A DNA stretch of 17,731 nt, from the NCBI GenBank assembly GCA_049644265.1, contig JBARRO010000250.1, positions 1 through 17,731 on the forward strand, read 5' to 3'. The notes below the pieces were generated by a model. The model was given only the letters and a program-made list of their open reading frames with translations, did not search any database and was not told the DNA's origin. Position numbers and translations under genes: made by a program. This DNA comes from JBARRO01 sp049644265. Its GTDB lineage: Bacteria > Bacteroidota > Ignavibacteria > UBA10030. How positions within the stretch are numbered: the stretch's first letter is position 1; the number at the start of each line of letters is the position of its first letter. Shown piece after piece: positions 1 through 7,295 of the stretch.

Positions 1-162
1 TACACGGCGACGCCGATGGGTCAAATCACTATTCCCCAATTGCTGAATGTCCCGTACGGCCTGATGGTGTTTGCCGTTGTGGCGATGGCTGTGGGTGGGT
101 TTGCGGGCGCAACATGGGTCGAAATGAAAATGGCGCTTCGGAAAGGAGGAAGCGTGTCATGA
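1..162 (+). CDS. C-terminal end of a YeeE/YedE-like membrane protein (partial)
   Basis: The reading frame is open from the first base and ends in TGA at 160-162, giving 53 residues of a protein that starts outside the window. The fragment holds one strongly hydrophobic helix (about residues 20-40, GLMVFAVVAMAVGGFAGA) followed by a short basic tail. This looks like the last membrane segment of a YeeE/YedE (DUF395) sulfur-transport protein, a family that often sits beside rhodanese and thioredoxin genes. The family call is inference from a short fragment plus the neighbouring rhodanese-like gene. Its stop overlaps the next start by four bases (ATGA), so the two are translationally coupled. Another polytopic membrane protein is possible. 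Confidence 0.5.
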   Translation, partial: YTATPMGQITIPQLLNVPYGLMVFAVVAMAVGGFAGATWVEMKMALRKGGSVS

Positions 163-812
163 AGAATCCGATGACGAACCTGTCCCTCAATCAAAAGCTT
201 GGATTGTTTGTCGGATGTTTGGGAGCGGCCGCGATCTTCGTCGGAAATCCCTCGCCGGGCTCCAGGTCTGTGGTGAGTGCAAAGGAACTCGGGGTTCTTG
301 TCCAACGCGAAGTCGACCATGTCGATGCTGCGGAATTGGCGGACTGGATTATCAAAGGCAAATCCGATTTCCGGCTGTTCGATACGCGGAATGAAAAGGA
401 ATTTGCTGAGTACCACATCCCGGGCGCAGAGAATGTTCCCGTTGCTGCCCTCGACACCTATCCACTCCTGCGGAACGAAAAAATTATTCTCTACTCGGAC
501 GGCGGAATCCATGCCGCCCAGGCGTGGTTTTTCCTGAAGGCAAAACAATATCAGGGAGTATACATCCTGCGGGGCGGATTGGAGGAATGGAAGGATAGGA
601 TTCTATTTCCGGCGATTCCGAAGGCTGTATCTCCCGAGGAAATAGCATCGGGCGAGAAACTGAAAGAAGTAAGCAGATTCTTTGGCGGAACTCCGCAAAC
701 GGGCAGCACAAAGGAACAATCACCTCCCAACATAGTGATGCCAAAACCGGATCAAGCTGCTCCCGGCGCGACACCGGCGGGCAGTCAAAAAAAGAAAAAG
801 GAAGGGTGCTAG
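159..812 (+). CDS. Membrane-anchored rhodanese-like protein lacking the catalytic cysteine
   Basis: A 217-residue protein. The ATG at 159 is preferred over an in-frame ATG at 114 because a strong ribosome site (GGAAAGGAGGA) lies just upstream and it makes the ATGA overlap with the previous gene. Residues 13-30 form a hydrophobic N-terminal anchor, so the domain probably faces the periplasm. Residues about 53-148 form a rhodanese domain: FDTRNEKEFAEYHIPGA at about 74-90 is typical, and the end RGGLEEW is canonical. The active-site loop that usually reads CRxGxR is YSDGGIHAA here, so the sulfur-carrying Cys is Ser113. The protein is therefore unlikely to be a classic sulfurtransferase. The tail is low-complexity, rich in Pro, Ala, Gly and Lys, and ends KKKKEGC with a terminal Cys. 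Context with the YeeE/YedE-like gene suggests a role in sulfur handling, perhaps binding rather than catalysis. Confidence 0.82.
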   Translation: MKNPMTNLSLNQKLGLFVGCLGAAAIFVGNPSPGSRSVVSAKELGVLVQREVDHVDAAELADWIIKGKSDFRLFDTRNEKEFAEYHIPGAENVPVAALDTYPLLRNEKIILYSDGGIHAAQAWFFLKAKQYQGVYILRGGLEEWKDRILFPAIPKAVSPEEIASGEKLKEVSRFFGGTPQTGSTKEQSPPNIVMPKPDQAAPGATPAGSQKKKKEGC

Positions 813-884
813 CCGTAGCTTGCAGGTTGCATAAGATGTCAGACCTCTCTACTTTGTCGTGCAGAGGATAATTTGGAGACAACG

Positions 885-1214
885 ATGGCTAAAATCCCCA
901 AGAGGTTCATTCAGTTTCAGCAAGACTATCCTGACATAGCGGAAGCATACGAAAAGCTCGGCGACGCTATCCATGGAACCGGACCGCTGACAAAAAAGGA
1001 GCGAGCCCTGGTGAAGTTCGCGATTTCCGTCGGGGCGAGACTTGAAGGCGGGGCCCACTCGCACATCCGGAAAGCATTGTCGGCTGGTATCAAGTCCGAG
1101 GAGCTTCGGCATGTGGCGCTTCTTGCGATTCAGACAATCGGATTTCCGTCCGCGATGGCCGCGATGAGCTGGATTGAAGATATTGTGAAGACGCCGAAGA
1201 AGAAAACGCGATGA
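885..1214 (+). CDS. Carboxymuconolactone decarboxylase-family (AhpD-like fold) protein without the CxxC pair
   Basis: A 109-residue protein. The ATG at 885 follows GGAG (875-878) with six bases of spacing; the in-frame TTG at 873 overlaps that ribosome site and is less likely. The fold is recognised from LTKKERALVKFAISVGA, HSHIRKALSAGIKSEELRHVALLAIQTIGF and the WIED near the end, as in the CMD/AhpD family. In redox-active members the helix before this His reads CxxCxxxH. Here the equivalent stretch is LEGGAHSHIRKAL, so both Cys positions are non-cysteine while the His is kept. Peroxidase-type disulfide chemistry is therefore unlikely and the function is unknown. It overlaps mobA by four bases (ATGA), which implies co-translation. 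Confidence 0.8.
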   Translation: MAKIPKRFIQFQQDYPDIAEAYEKLGDAIHGTGPLTKKERALVKFAISVGARLEGGAHSHIRKALSAGIKSEELRHVALLAIQTIGFPSAMAAMSWIEDIVKTPKKKTR

Positions 1215-1801
1215 GTCTTAAAGAAGATATTGTTGGTGTCATTCTCGCCGGAGGAAAAAGCAGGAGGATGGGAACTGCCAAGGCCCTGCTGAAGTTCCAT
1301 GGTGTTCCGCTTATTCAGCATATCGCCGCGGTGATGATGAAAATATTCGCCTCCGTGGTAATCGTCGCCGATGACGGAGCAGAGTACGCCTTCCTCAACC
1401 TCCCCACACACCCTGATATCAAGAAGAATTGCGGGCCTCTCGGCGGAATTCATTCCGCGTTCGTCAATACTCATGCTGAGAAGATCTTTGTTGTCTCTTG
1501 TGATGAACCGTTCATTTCCAAGGATCTCATCGAGTATATTTGCGATTTTAGCTCCACTTCGGACATCAAGGTGCCATCGAAACGCGGAATGGTTGAACCC
1601 CTTTGCGGTCTGTACTCGAGAAATGTGCTTCCTGTTGTCGAACGATGTATCGAATTCGATGATTTGAAGGTGAAGCATCTTCTGCTCCAGTGTCACACGA
1701 CGACAATTCCAATCTCCCCAACCCTGCCGTTCTACAAAGATCATCTCTTTGCCAATCTCAACGAATCCTCCGATTTCGAAGCAGCTCTCCATCATCATTA
1801 A
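1211..1801 (+). CDS. mobA: Molybdenum cofactor guanylyltransferase MobA
   Basis: A 196-residue nucleotidyltransferase that transfers GMP from GTP to Mo-molybdopterin, making the guanine dinucleotide cofactor for DMSO-reductase-family enzymes in the cytoplasm. The N-terminal nucleotide-binding loop ILAGGKSRRMGTAKALL (residues 11-27) is diagnostic. GPLGGI at 75-80 and SCDEPFI at 96-102 supply the other conserved loops, with Asp98 the expected metal ligand. NLNESSDF near residue 182 matches the family's terminal N-x-N/T-x-x-D motif. Length is normal for MobA. The start codon overlaps the preceding gene (ATGA). Other nucleotidyltransferases of this fold (MocA-type CTP enzymes) are less likely given the RRMG and GPLGGI signatures. 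It implies the organism has molybdoenzymes encoded elsewhere. Confidence 0.9.
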   Translation: MSLKEDIVGVILAGGKSRRMGTAKALLKFHGVPLIQHIAAVMMKIFASVVIVADDGAEYAFLNLPTHPDIKKNCGPLGGIHSAFVNTHAEKIFVVSCDEPFISKDLIEYICDFSSTSDIKVPSKRGMVEPLCGLYSRNVLPVVERCIEFDDLKVKHLLLQCHTTTIPISPTLPFYKDHLFANLNESSDFEAALHHH

Positions 1802-1836
1802 TCAGGCATTAGGCCCTCATCTCACCGTAATTCACT

Positions 1837-1849
1837 GATTCATTGAATC
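1837..1849. promoter_or_regulatory. Short palindrome upstream of the DUF302 gene
   Basis: GATTCA-T-TGAATC is a perfect 6-bp dyad around one central base, 63 bases upstream of the DUF302 start in the only gap of any size in this group (1802-1912). It could be an operator. I see no convincing sigma-70 promoter next to it, so this is a weak call. Confidence 0.2.
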
Positions 1850-1912
1850 CTTTTGAGATTTCCTGCATCCAACAAATGCAGAAAAATTGAACATACATAG
1901 GGTGGTTTTTCC

Positions 1913-2317
1913 ATGACCTCGGAAAAAGGGAAAAAAGGATACGGTTTGTTGAAGGATGTGGCCTATTCCTATGAGCAAGCTGTCGAAAAAGTCACGGAGG
2001 AATTGAAGAAAGAGGGTTTCGGAGTCCTCACAACCATTGATGTGAGGGAGACGTTGAAGAAGAAGCTGAATGTCGATTTTCAGAAGTACGTTATTCTCGG
2101 AGCATGTAATCCACCGTTTGCTCATAAGGCGCTTCAGGCCGACGAACAGATTGGGCTGCTTCTTCCATGTAACGTGATCGTGTACGAAAAGGGGGGAAAG
2201 ACCACCGTCGGAGTATTCGACCCGATGGCGATGGTTACACTGAGCGACAACAAACAATTAGCCTCGATCGCAGCAGAACTGAAGCTCCGTCTTGAACGGG
2301 TTATCGCTGCACTCTGA
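1913..2317 (+). CDS. DUF302 family protein
   Basis: A 134-residue cytoplasmic protein with no signal peptide. It starts at ATG 1913 behind AGGGTGG. The pattern fits DUF302: an N-terminal GYGLLKDVAYSYEQAVEKVTEELKKEGFGVLTTIDV, then ILGACNPPFAHKALQADEQIGLLLPCNVIVYE with the family's ACNP and LLPCNV motifs (each with one Cys), and VFDPMAM toward the end. DUF302 has no firmly assigned activity; members often lie near thioredoxin, rhodanese and YeeE genes, as here, so a thiol or sulfur role is plausible. The thioredoxin gene starts 36 bases downstream, so the two are probably co-transcribed. Confidence 0.88.
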   Translation: MTSEKGKKGYGLLKDVAYSYEQAVEKVTEELKKEGFGVLTTIDVRETLKKKLNVDFQKYVILGACNPPFAHKALQADEQIGLLLPCNVIVYEKGGKTTVGVFDPMAMVTLSDNKQLASIAAELKLRLERVIAAL

Positions 2318-2353
2318 GTCTGATCAAACAATTATTCATAGAAGGATAGAACC

Positions 2354-2725
2354 ATGGCGACAAACCTCACGAAAAAAGATTTCCTCGAGAAAGTGTTTGA
2401 CTTCGAGAAGAACAAGGACTGGAAGTTCCAGGGGGAGCTCCCGGCAGTCATTGACTTTTGGGCACCCTGGTGCGGTCCCTGCAAAATGGTTGGGCCTGTT
2501 ATTGAAGAGCTCTCGAAAGAGTACGAGGGGAAGGTGAATTTCTACAAGGTCAATACCGACGAGGAACAGGAACTGGCAGGCGCTTTTGGAATCCGGAGTA
2601 TTCCTTCATTGCTGTTTATTCCGAAATCCGGTCAACCAAAGATGGCGGTTGGCGCATTACCGAAATCGACTCTGAAACAGGCGGTGGAAGAAGAACTGCT
2701 AATGCAGCCGGTCGCAGCAAAGTAG
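2354..2725 (+). CDS. trxA: Thioredoxin
   Basis: A 123-residue single-domain thioredoxin for cytoplasmic dithiol-disulfide exchange. The active site is FWAPWCGPCKMVGP (about residues 35-48) with the canonical WCGPC. VNTDEEQELAGAFGIRSIPSLLFI follows and contains the cis-proline IPS turn. It is slightly longer than E. coli Trx (109 residues) because of an N-terminal extension (KVFDFEKNKDWKFQGELP) and a short tail. There is no signal peptide. AAGGA lies before the ATG at 2354. A strong terminator follows within 30 bases, marking the end of the plus-strand group that began upstream of the window. Confidence 0.93.
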   Translation: MATNLTKKDFLEKVFDFEKNKDWKFQGELPAVIDFWAPWCGPCKMVGPVIEELSKEYEGKVNFYKVNTDEEQELAGAFGIRSIPSLLFIPKSGQPKMAVGALPKSTLKQAVEEELLMQPVAAK

Positions 2726-2753
2726 AGGAGGATTGTGAAGTTGGTAGAGGGCT

Positions 2754-2786
2754 AGAGTCCCGGGATTTCCTGGGACTCTTTTTTTT
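2754..2786 (+). terminator. Rho-independent terminator after the thioredoxin gene
   Basis: AGAGTCCC (2754-2761) pairs perfectly with GGGACTCT (2772-2779) around a 10-base loop, followed by an unbroken run of T to 2786. There is no T-run on the other strand, so it serves only the plus-strand genes, though the minus-strand OsmC-like gene converges on it. Confidence 0.9.
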
Positions 2787-2798
2787 ACAGTCGGGTTT

Positions 2799-3221
2799 CT
2801 ATGCAGAGGTTTCGATGCGATAGGAATGTGTGATCTTCGCGCTGGCATTCAACATGGCTGACACGGAACAGTACTTTGTTCTCGAAAGCTCAATGGCGTG
2901 CTCAACATCGTTTTTCTTAATGGCATCTCCATAGAAAATATATTCGAGATGGATGTCCGTGAAGATTTTCGGAAATTCCTCGCGCTCGTTCGCTGTCACG
3001 CGCATCTCGAAGTTCTTCAGGGGCACACGTTTTTTCTGCAAAATCGGAATAACATCACTTGCGGTGCATGCGGCGAGGGCGCAGAGCACGAGCTCTTTGG
3101 GTGACGTACCGGCCGCGCTTCCGCCGTCCGCGTCCGAATTATCAATGAGCAGCCAATGGTTGCTGCTTGCCTTAGCTGCGAACGTTGTTCCCTGAATCTG
3201 CTTAAGCACGGCCTGTTTCAT
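2799..3221 (-). CDS. OsmC/Ohr-family protein
   Basis: A 140-residue OsmC-like protein. The start at 3221 has GGAAAGGA upstream on the minus strand. The two redox cysteines of the family are present in their usual contexts, LCALAACTASDVIPIL in the first third and RTKYCSVSAML in the last quarter. DNSDADGGSAAGTSPKELVL is the typical loop before the first Cys helix. Characterised members reduce organic or fatty-acid hydroperoxides using their Cys pair with dihydrolipoyl or thiol partners. The subfamily (OsmC, Ohr or YhfA-like) cannot be settled by eye; YhfA-like is my best guess. The gene starts 19 bases after the metallophosphoesterase gene ends, so the two are probably co-transcribed. Confidence 0.88.
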   Translation of the reverse strand: MKQAVLKQIQGTTFAAKASSNHWLLIDNSDADGGSAAGTSPKELVLCALAACTASDVIPILQKKRVPLKNFEMRVTANEREEFPKIFTDIHLEYIFYGDAIKKNDVEHAIELSRTKYCSVSAMLNASAKITHSYRIETSA

Positions 3222-3240
3222 ACGATCCTTTCCTATGTAT

Positions 3241-5094
3241 CTAATCAGCCGCTACTAACATCACATCACCATCGAAATTCGAGACGATGATGCGCTGTGC
3301 ACTCAATGGAGCAACAGTGTTGAGCAGACAAACGCCTACGCGGTGTTTCCACCGGATCTCGCCGGTTTTGCTGTCGGCTGCAAGCAAGAGTCCATTCTTA
3401 GTTCCGTAGAAAACGGTCCCTTGTTTCTCCTCGAGGGCAGCAGAGTTAATATCATAGCCAAAATGGGCGTTCGTCGTCCACACAACTTGCAGGGTTGACG
3501 AAGATGCGGAGAGTGCAACGAGGGAGTCGTTCATGGTTCTGACGTAAACCCGCTCGCCATCTTCCGATAGTCCGATGGACTCGCGCGACTGGAAACTCCC
3601 CGTTCTCCAGATTTGGCTCCCCGTTCCGGCATCAAGTGCAGTTGTCATTCTATCGGGCGCGACGACAAACACCTTCCCACTCGAGGCGACAGGCCAGCAG
3701 GCAGCGGGAGAAAGAAGATTGCCCGGTTTGTCCCCTTTCCAACTCCATATAAGTTTGCCATTCCGGCAGTCCAGCGCATAGAAATGCGAATCCCACGCGC
3801 CGAAGAAAACCTTGCCGCTGTAGACAAGCGGTTTTGTCTCGACAAATCCCTCGAGTCCTTCGAAAGTCCATACCGGCTCTCCGGTCTTCAGATTCAAAGC
3901 CCTGAATTTTCTGTCACTTCCCCCGATATATACGACCCCGTTTGAGATCCGTGGGCATCCAAGCACCGGCGCCTCGGTCTTAAATTTCCACAAAAGCGTG
4001 CCGTCCCCGGCATTCAGACAATACACCGAGCTATCCGCTGAGCCGAAAACAACGAGGCCCACCGAAACATCCGGTGACGAGTAGACCGGCCCGCCTGTAT
4101 GGAACTTCCACCTCAATGCACCATTCTCAACCGAGAGTGCATACACAGTTCCCGAGGTGTTGCCTACGATGGCGATATCTTTCCACAGTGCAGGCGTTGA
4201 GCCGATCGTGAACCCAGATTCAAACTTCCAAACAGTCCTGACGCTTGGAAACTCTTTGTTGACGGAGAAGTCTGGTCGATGCGATGAAGCGGGTGTTGTC
4301 GAATAGTCATTCATTCCCAATGCGATCTTCTGCCATGGACCTCGTGTTCTGATTCCGGGGGTTCGCTCAAAGATAAACAGCGTATCAGTCCGTACTTCTG
4401 CAATCGTGTATCCACCGACAGAATCTCTCGCGCGAAGGTTGGATCTTCCCATGATGCCCGGAACGCCTTCGTAGTTGTCCTTTTTGTTCCTGTGCCCATG
4501 GCCGACAAGAAAGGCCTGGACATTGTATCGCTTCACTCGGTCAAGGACCTCATACCAGTTGTCGATTCCGTCGTCTGCAGGATAGTGCGTCACCAGAAAG
4601 AAAGGCATGCTCTTTTGTGGCAGGTGGGTGAGTACTGAGTCCAGCCAGCGGACATCTTCCGGGGCCCAGTGTCCGTCCGCCATCCTCATCAGCGGCCCCT
4701 GATGGAGTCCGATGAATCGGTAGCCGCTGTAATCGAACACAAATCTGTCGTTTCCCCAGAGCCGTGGAAACATCGTCGCCCCCGACTCCGACCACTTGGT
4801 ATCATGGTTGCCAGGGATGATGTGATAAGGTTTGTTCAGACTGTCGAGAATGGACTTTGCAGTCTTCAGCTGTTCGTTCGAGCCCATTTCCGTGATGTCG
4901 CCCGAGAGAATAACGAATGCAATGTCACTCATTGCATTGATATCCCGGACACTGGTCCGAAGGTCCGTTTCCCCGGTTGTTGCGCCAACATGCGTGTCGC
5001 TCAGCCAGGCGAAACGGAATTGTGCCGGGAGACTGAAATGGATACAAAGGAGGAATCCCAAAGCAAAGGCGAGGCGTCGCTGAAGATGAATCAT
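3241..5094 (-). CDS. Exported metallophosphoesterase fused to a PQQ-type beta-propeller
   Basis: A 617-residue protein if translation starts at ATG 5094, which gives a classic signal peptide (MIHLQRRLAFALGFLLCIHFSLPAQ). A longer TTG-started frame would bury it. The N-terminal half carries all five metallophosphoesterase blocks: SDTH (D33, H35), SGD (D66), GNHD (N96, H97), THYP (H170) and GHGH (H199, H201), so a two-metal phosphoesterase is expected to be active. From about residue 310 to the end there are six or seven repeats of the WKF/WTF/WSW type (GALRWKFHTGG, GTLLWKFKT, GEPVWTF, GKLIWSWKG and GEIRWKHRVG) alternating with blocks such as VYALS, VYIGGSD and VFYGTKNG, as in BamB-like PQQ propellers. 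It likely acts in the periplasm or at the cell surface; the substrate is unknown. Purple acid phosphatase or nucleotidase roles are possible. Confidence 0.88.
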   Translation of the reverse strand: MIHLQRRLAFALGFLLCIHFSLPAQFRFAWLSDTHVGATTGETDLRTSVRDINAMSDIAFVILSGDITEMGSNEQLKTAKSILDSLNKPYHIIPGNHDTKWSESGATMFPRLWGNDRFVFDYSGYRFIGLHQGPLMRMADGHWAPEDVRWLDSVLTHLPQKSMPFFLVTHYPADDGIDNWYEVLDRVKRYNVQAFLVGHGHRNKKDNYEGVPGIMGRSNLRARDSVGGYTIAEVRTDTLFIFERTPGIRTRGPWQKIALGMNDYSTTPASSHRPDFSVNKEFPSVRTVWKFESGFTIGSTPALWKDIAIVGNTSGTVYALSVENGALRWKFHTGGPVYSSPDVSVGLVVFGSADSSVYCLNAGDGTLLWKFKTEAPVLGCPRISNGVVYIGGSDRKFRALNLKTGEPVWTFEGLEGFVETKPLVYSGKVFFGAWDSHFYALDCRNGKLIWSWKGDKPGNLLSPAACWPVASSGKVFVVAPDRMTTALDAGTGSQIWRTGSFQSRESIGLSEDGERVYVRTMNDSLVALSASSSTLQVVWTTNAHFGYDINSAALEEKQGTVFYGTKNGLLLAADSKTGEIRWKHRVGVCLLNTVAPLSAQRIIVSNFDGDVMLVAAD

Positions 5095-5186
5095 GGGGAT
5101 TTCTTCGAAAGGATAGTTGAGGAGCGATTGTTCACGTGTCAGGCTGAAATATAGCAATATCTTCGACGGATTTCTGAACAGGATGT

Positions 5187-5837
5187 TTATGAGGCGTACT
5201 CCTCCAGTACCTCATACGCCTTCATGGAATCTCGTTTTCGGATGATAAGAGTCAGCTCGGTGAGGGTTGAAATAATCTCGAAGATATTGATCTGTTCCCA
5301 GGCGATCTTTCGGAGAACGTTGTAAACAACTCCCGGCGTGTGGATAAAATCGTCGTGGAAGACAATGGTCAGGGCCACAAGATCCCGTTCCCTCGCGAGG
5401 ATCTTCTCATCCTTCAGAAGTTTCACAACTCTTGGAGCGTATTGTTCACTCACGGAAATGCTCACCTCGTTGTTGCCGACGATAAAATTCAAAAAACCTC
5501 CCTGTTCGGGATTGATCTCTTGATACAGATGTTTCGTTTTGGAAAGGAGGGATGTGGACTTTCTGATATTGAAATCGCAAATGCCGGTTTTAATGATGAG
5601 CTCTGCTTTTCCATGTGCGTTCGACTGGCGCTTGGTTTGCGGATGGAGGTCCGAAGCGAACCGACGAATGGCCATCATGACCGCTGAAGTTGTTACAGGC
5701 TTTCGAAGTTGACGCTGGAGCACGGGTTTCAGATCTTCCGCCAGGCCGGCGTGGTTCACGATACGCCTGCTCAGGGCTTCCAGAAGGAACGGTTTTCCTT
5801 CAAGCTCCGTTCGGACAAGGTGACTGATGGTTTCCAT
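5187..5837 (-). CDS. ACT-domain regulatory protein divergent from lysC
   Basis: A 216-residue cytoplasmic protein with no catalytic kinase domain. The C-terminal half reads as one or two ACT domains: LVALTIVFHDDFIHTPGVVYNVLRKIAWEQINIFEIISTLTELTLIIRKRD has the ACT pattern of beta strand, Gly-containing turn, helix, then strands with a conserved hydrophobic/Thr pattern. The N-terminal 70 residues (LEALSRRIVNHAGLAEDLKPVLQRQLRKPVTTSAVMMAIRRFA) look like a helix-turn-helix. Similar HTH-ACT proteins are described as predicted amino-acid-metabolism regulators (COG2150-like). Lying back-to-back with the aspartate kinase operon supports a role sensing an aspartate-family amino acid, but that is inference. 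GAGGAA lies about ten bases before the ATG. Confidence 0.7.
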   Translation of the reverse strand: METISHLVRTELEGKPFLLEALSRRIVNHAGLAEDLKPVLQRQLRKPVTTSAVMMAIRRFASDLHPQTKRQSNAHGKAELIIKTGICDFNIRKSTSLLSKTKHLYQEINPEQGGFLNFIVGNNEVSISVSEQYAPRVVKLLKDEKILARERDLVALTIVFHDDFIHTPGVVYNVLRKIAWEQINIFEIISTLTELTLIIRKRDSMKAYEVLEEYAS

Positions 5838-5865
5838 GGCGAAAGGTTCCTCGTTGGTTTTGGTA

Positions 5866-5894
5866 TTGCAATTATAACAAAATGTTATTACATT
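5866..5894 (+). promoter_or_regulatory. Candidate sigma-70-like promoter of the lysC operon
   Basis: TTGCAA (5866-5871) and TACATT (5889-5894) are separated by exactly 17 bases, in an AT-rich patch between the divergent genes. The start site would fall near 5901, giving a leader of about 38 bases before lysC. Each hexamer matches four of six consensus positions, so this is a moderate call. Confidence 0.4.
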
Positions 5895-5912
5895 AACAAC
5901 ATGTCAATTGCA
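5867..5912. repeat. Nested inverted repeat in the divergent ACT-lysC intergenic region
   Basis: An outer repeat TGCAATT (5867-5873) / AATTGCA (5906-5912) surrounds an inner one TGTTA (5883-5887) / TAACA (5894-5898) with a 6-base spacer. The two dyads share a centre to within about one base, at 5889-5891. The inner half-sites have the spacing of a dimeric repressor operator and overlap the candidate -10. It would control both directions if real. Confidence 0.4.
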
Positions 5913-5938
5913 GTGTTTCAAGAAGAAGGGCCGGCAGA

Positions 5939-7270
5939 ATGATCGTCGCAAAATTTGGAGGGACTTCAGTCGGCTCGGGATCGCGCATCCGCGCGGTCGG
6001 CGATATTGTTGCAGAGTCTCTGTCAAGGAAGCCGGTGGTCGTCGTCTCGGCGGCCGGAGGAGTCACGGACCGGCTTTTGGCTGCGGCGCGCCATGCAATG
6101 AAGCTGGGGACCATTGATCTCGGGGAGATCGAGACTCTCCAGTACGGCATCCTCGACGGCCTCTCCCTCGACCGGAACCTCGTCGCGTCGGAATTCGAGG
6201 AACTTCATCGCCTTCTCCGGGCGCTGGTGACGATCAACGACGACTCGCCGAAGGTGATGGACCGGGTTGTTTCTTTTGGGGAGAGAATCTCGGCGAAAAT
6301 TGTTGCAGCACATTTCAGAGACCGGGGCATTGCGTCGAAGAGTCTGACTCCGCAGGATATCGGACTGGTGACTGATTCCCACTATGGAGCAGCAGAGCCC
6401 CTTCCGGAAGCGGAGGAGAACATACGTTCGGCGCTGGAGGAACTGGAGGCCGTTCCAGTGGTGACGGGATTTATTGGAGTTGACCGCAAGGGGCACCTGA
6501 CAACACTTGGGCGTGGTGGCTCGGACTACAGCGCGGCAATCATTGGAGCAGCAATGGGGGCGGAGGAAATTCAGATCTGGACGGATGTCAGCGGTATTAT
6601 GACGGCCGATCCGAGGATTGTCAAGAACGCGAGGACCATCGATCGGGTTTCATTTGATGAGGCGGCCGAGTTGGCCACGTTTGGCGCGAAAGTCCTTCAT
6701 CCCAAAACCATTGTCCCCGCTGTTCAAAAAAACATCCCTGTGAGGATCTTGAATTCATTCGCTCCCCGGGAACAAGGCACGCTTATCGTTGCAGATGCAG
6801 TTCCCGACCGGGGGATCACAGCGCTTTCGGCGCGAAAGAATATCACTCTGCTGAATATTGTCTCCACGCGCATGCTTCTCGCGCATGGTTTCATGGCCCG
6901 GCTTTTTGAGATCTTCAATCGGAACAGGGTGTCCGTCGACATGGTGGCGACCAGTGAAGTAAGTGTTTCGTTAACGCTCGACCCCGCAAGTCCTGACGCC
7001 GAACAGGAAATCGTCGATGAAATCAGGCAGTTTTCGGGCGTGAACATCAAGCGCCACAAAGCTATCCTCTGTCTCGTGAGCGCAAGGATGAAGGAGGATC
7101 CACAGATTCCCGCCCGGACATTCTCGACGCTGGCACGGAACGGAATTCCGGTTGAAATGATCTCACAGGGCGCATCCAGAGTCAACCTTGGAGTGGTTAT
7201 CGACAACCGGGATGCCGACAGGACGCTGAACCTGCTTCATCAGGAATTCTTTGACACGGTCAACAGCTGA
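5939..7270 (+). CDS. lysC: Aspartate kinase, lysine-sensitive LysC type
   Basis: A 443-residue monofunctional aspartokinase catalysing ATP-dependent phosphorylation of aspartate, the first step to lysine, threonine and methionine. KFGGTS (5-10), SFGERIS (112-118), TLGRGGSDYSA (189-199) and WTDVSGIMTADPR (214-226) are the kinase signatures. Two C-terminal ACT domains follow: RMLLAHGFMARLFEIFNRNRVSVDMVATSEVSVSLTLD (from about 311) and an ACT-like segment with GIPVEMISQGASRVNLGVVID. This layout matches E. coli LysC, so feedback inhibition by lysine is likely. Usual length is about 450. No homoserine dehydrogenase domain is fused. The first gene of lysC-dapB-dapA, with dapB starting 25 bases after its stop. 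Confidence 0.95.
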   Translation: MIVAKFGGTSVGSGSRIRAVGDIVAESLSRKPVVVVSAAGGVTDRLLAAARHAMKLGTIDLGEIETLQYGILDGLSLDRNLVASEFEELHRLLRALVTINDDSPKVMDRVVSFGERISAKIVAAHFRDRGIASKSLTPQDIGLVTDSHYGAAEPLPEAEENIRSALEELEAVPVVTGFIGVDRKGHLTTLGRGGSDYSAAIIGAAMGAEEIQIWTDVSGIMTADPRIVKNARTIDRVSFDEAAELATFGAKVLHPKTIVPAVQKNIPVRILNSFAPREQGTLIVADAVPDRGITALSARKNITLLNIVSTRMLLAHGFMARLFEIFNRNRVSVDMVATSEVSVSLTLDPASPDAEQEIVDEIRQFSGVNIKRHKAILCLVSARMKEDPQIPARTFSTLARNGIPVEMISQGASRVNLGVVIDNRDADRTLNLLHQEFFDTVNS

Positions 7271-7295
7271 TCGTGCAAGAAAAGAACACACGCAC

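Noticed and set aside
1863..1881. CTGCAT-N7-ATGCAG hairpin after mobA, as a terminator
   Set aside because: It is followed by AAAAA on plus and by no T-run on minus, and the stem is only 6 bp, so it is not a convincing terminator for either strand.
4669..5154. 161-residue plus-strand open frame over the metallophosphoesterase gene
   Set aside because: It is antisense to a clear signal peptide and metal-binding domain and has no recognisable domain of its own.
5095..5157. Longer N-terminus for the metallophosphoesterase (TTG start)
   Set aside because: It would add 21 residues before a clear signal peptide, which is best started at ATG 5094.
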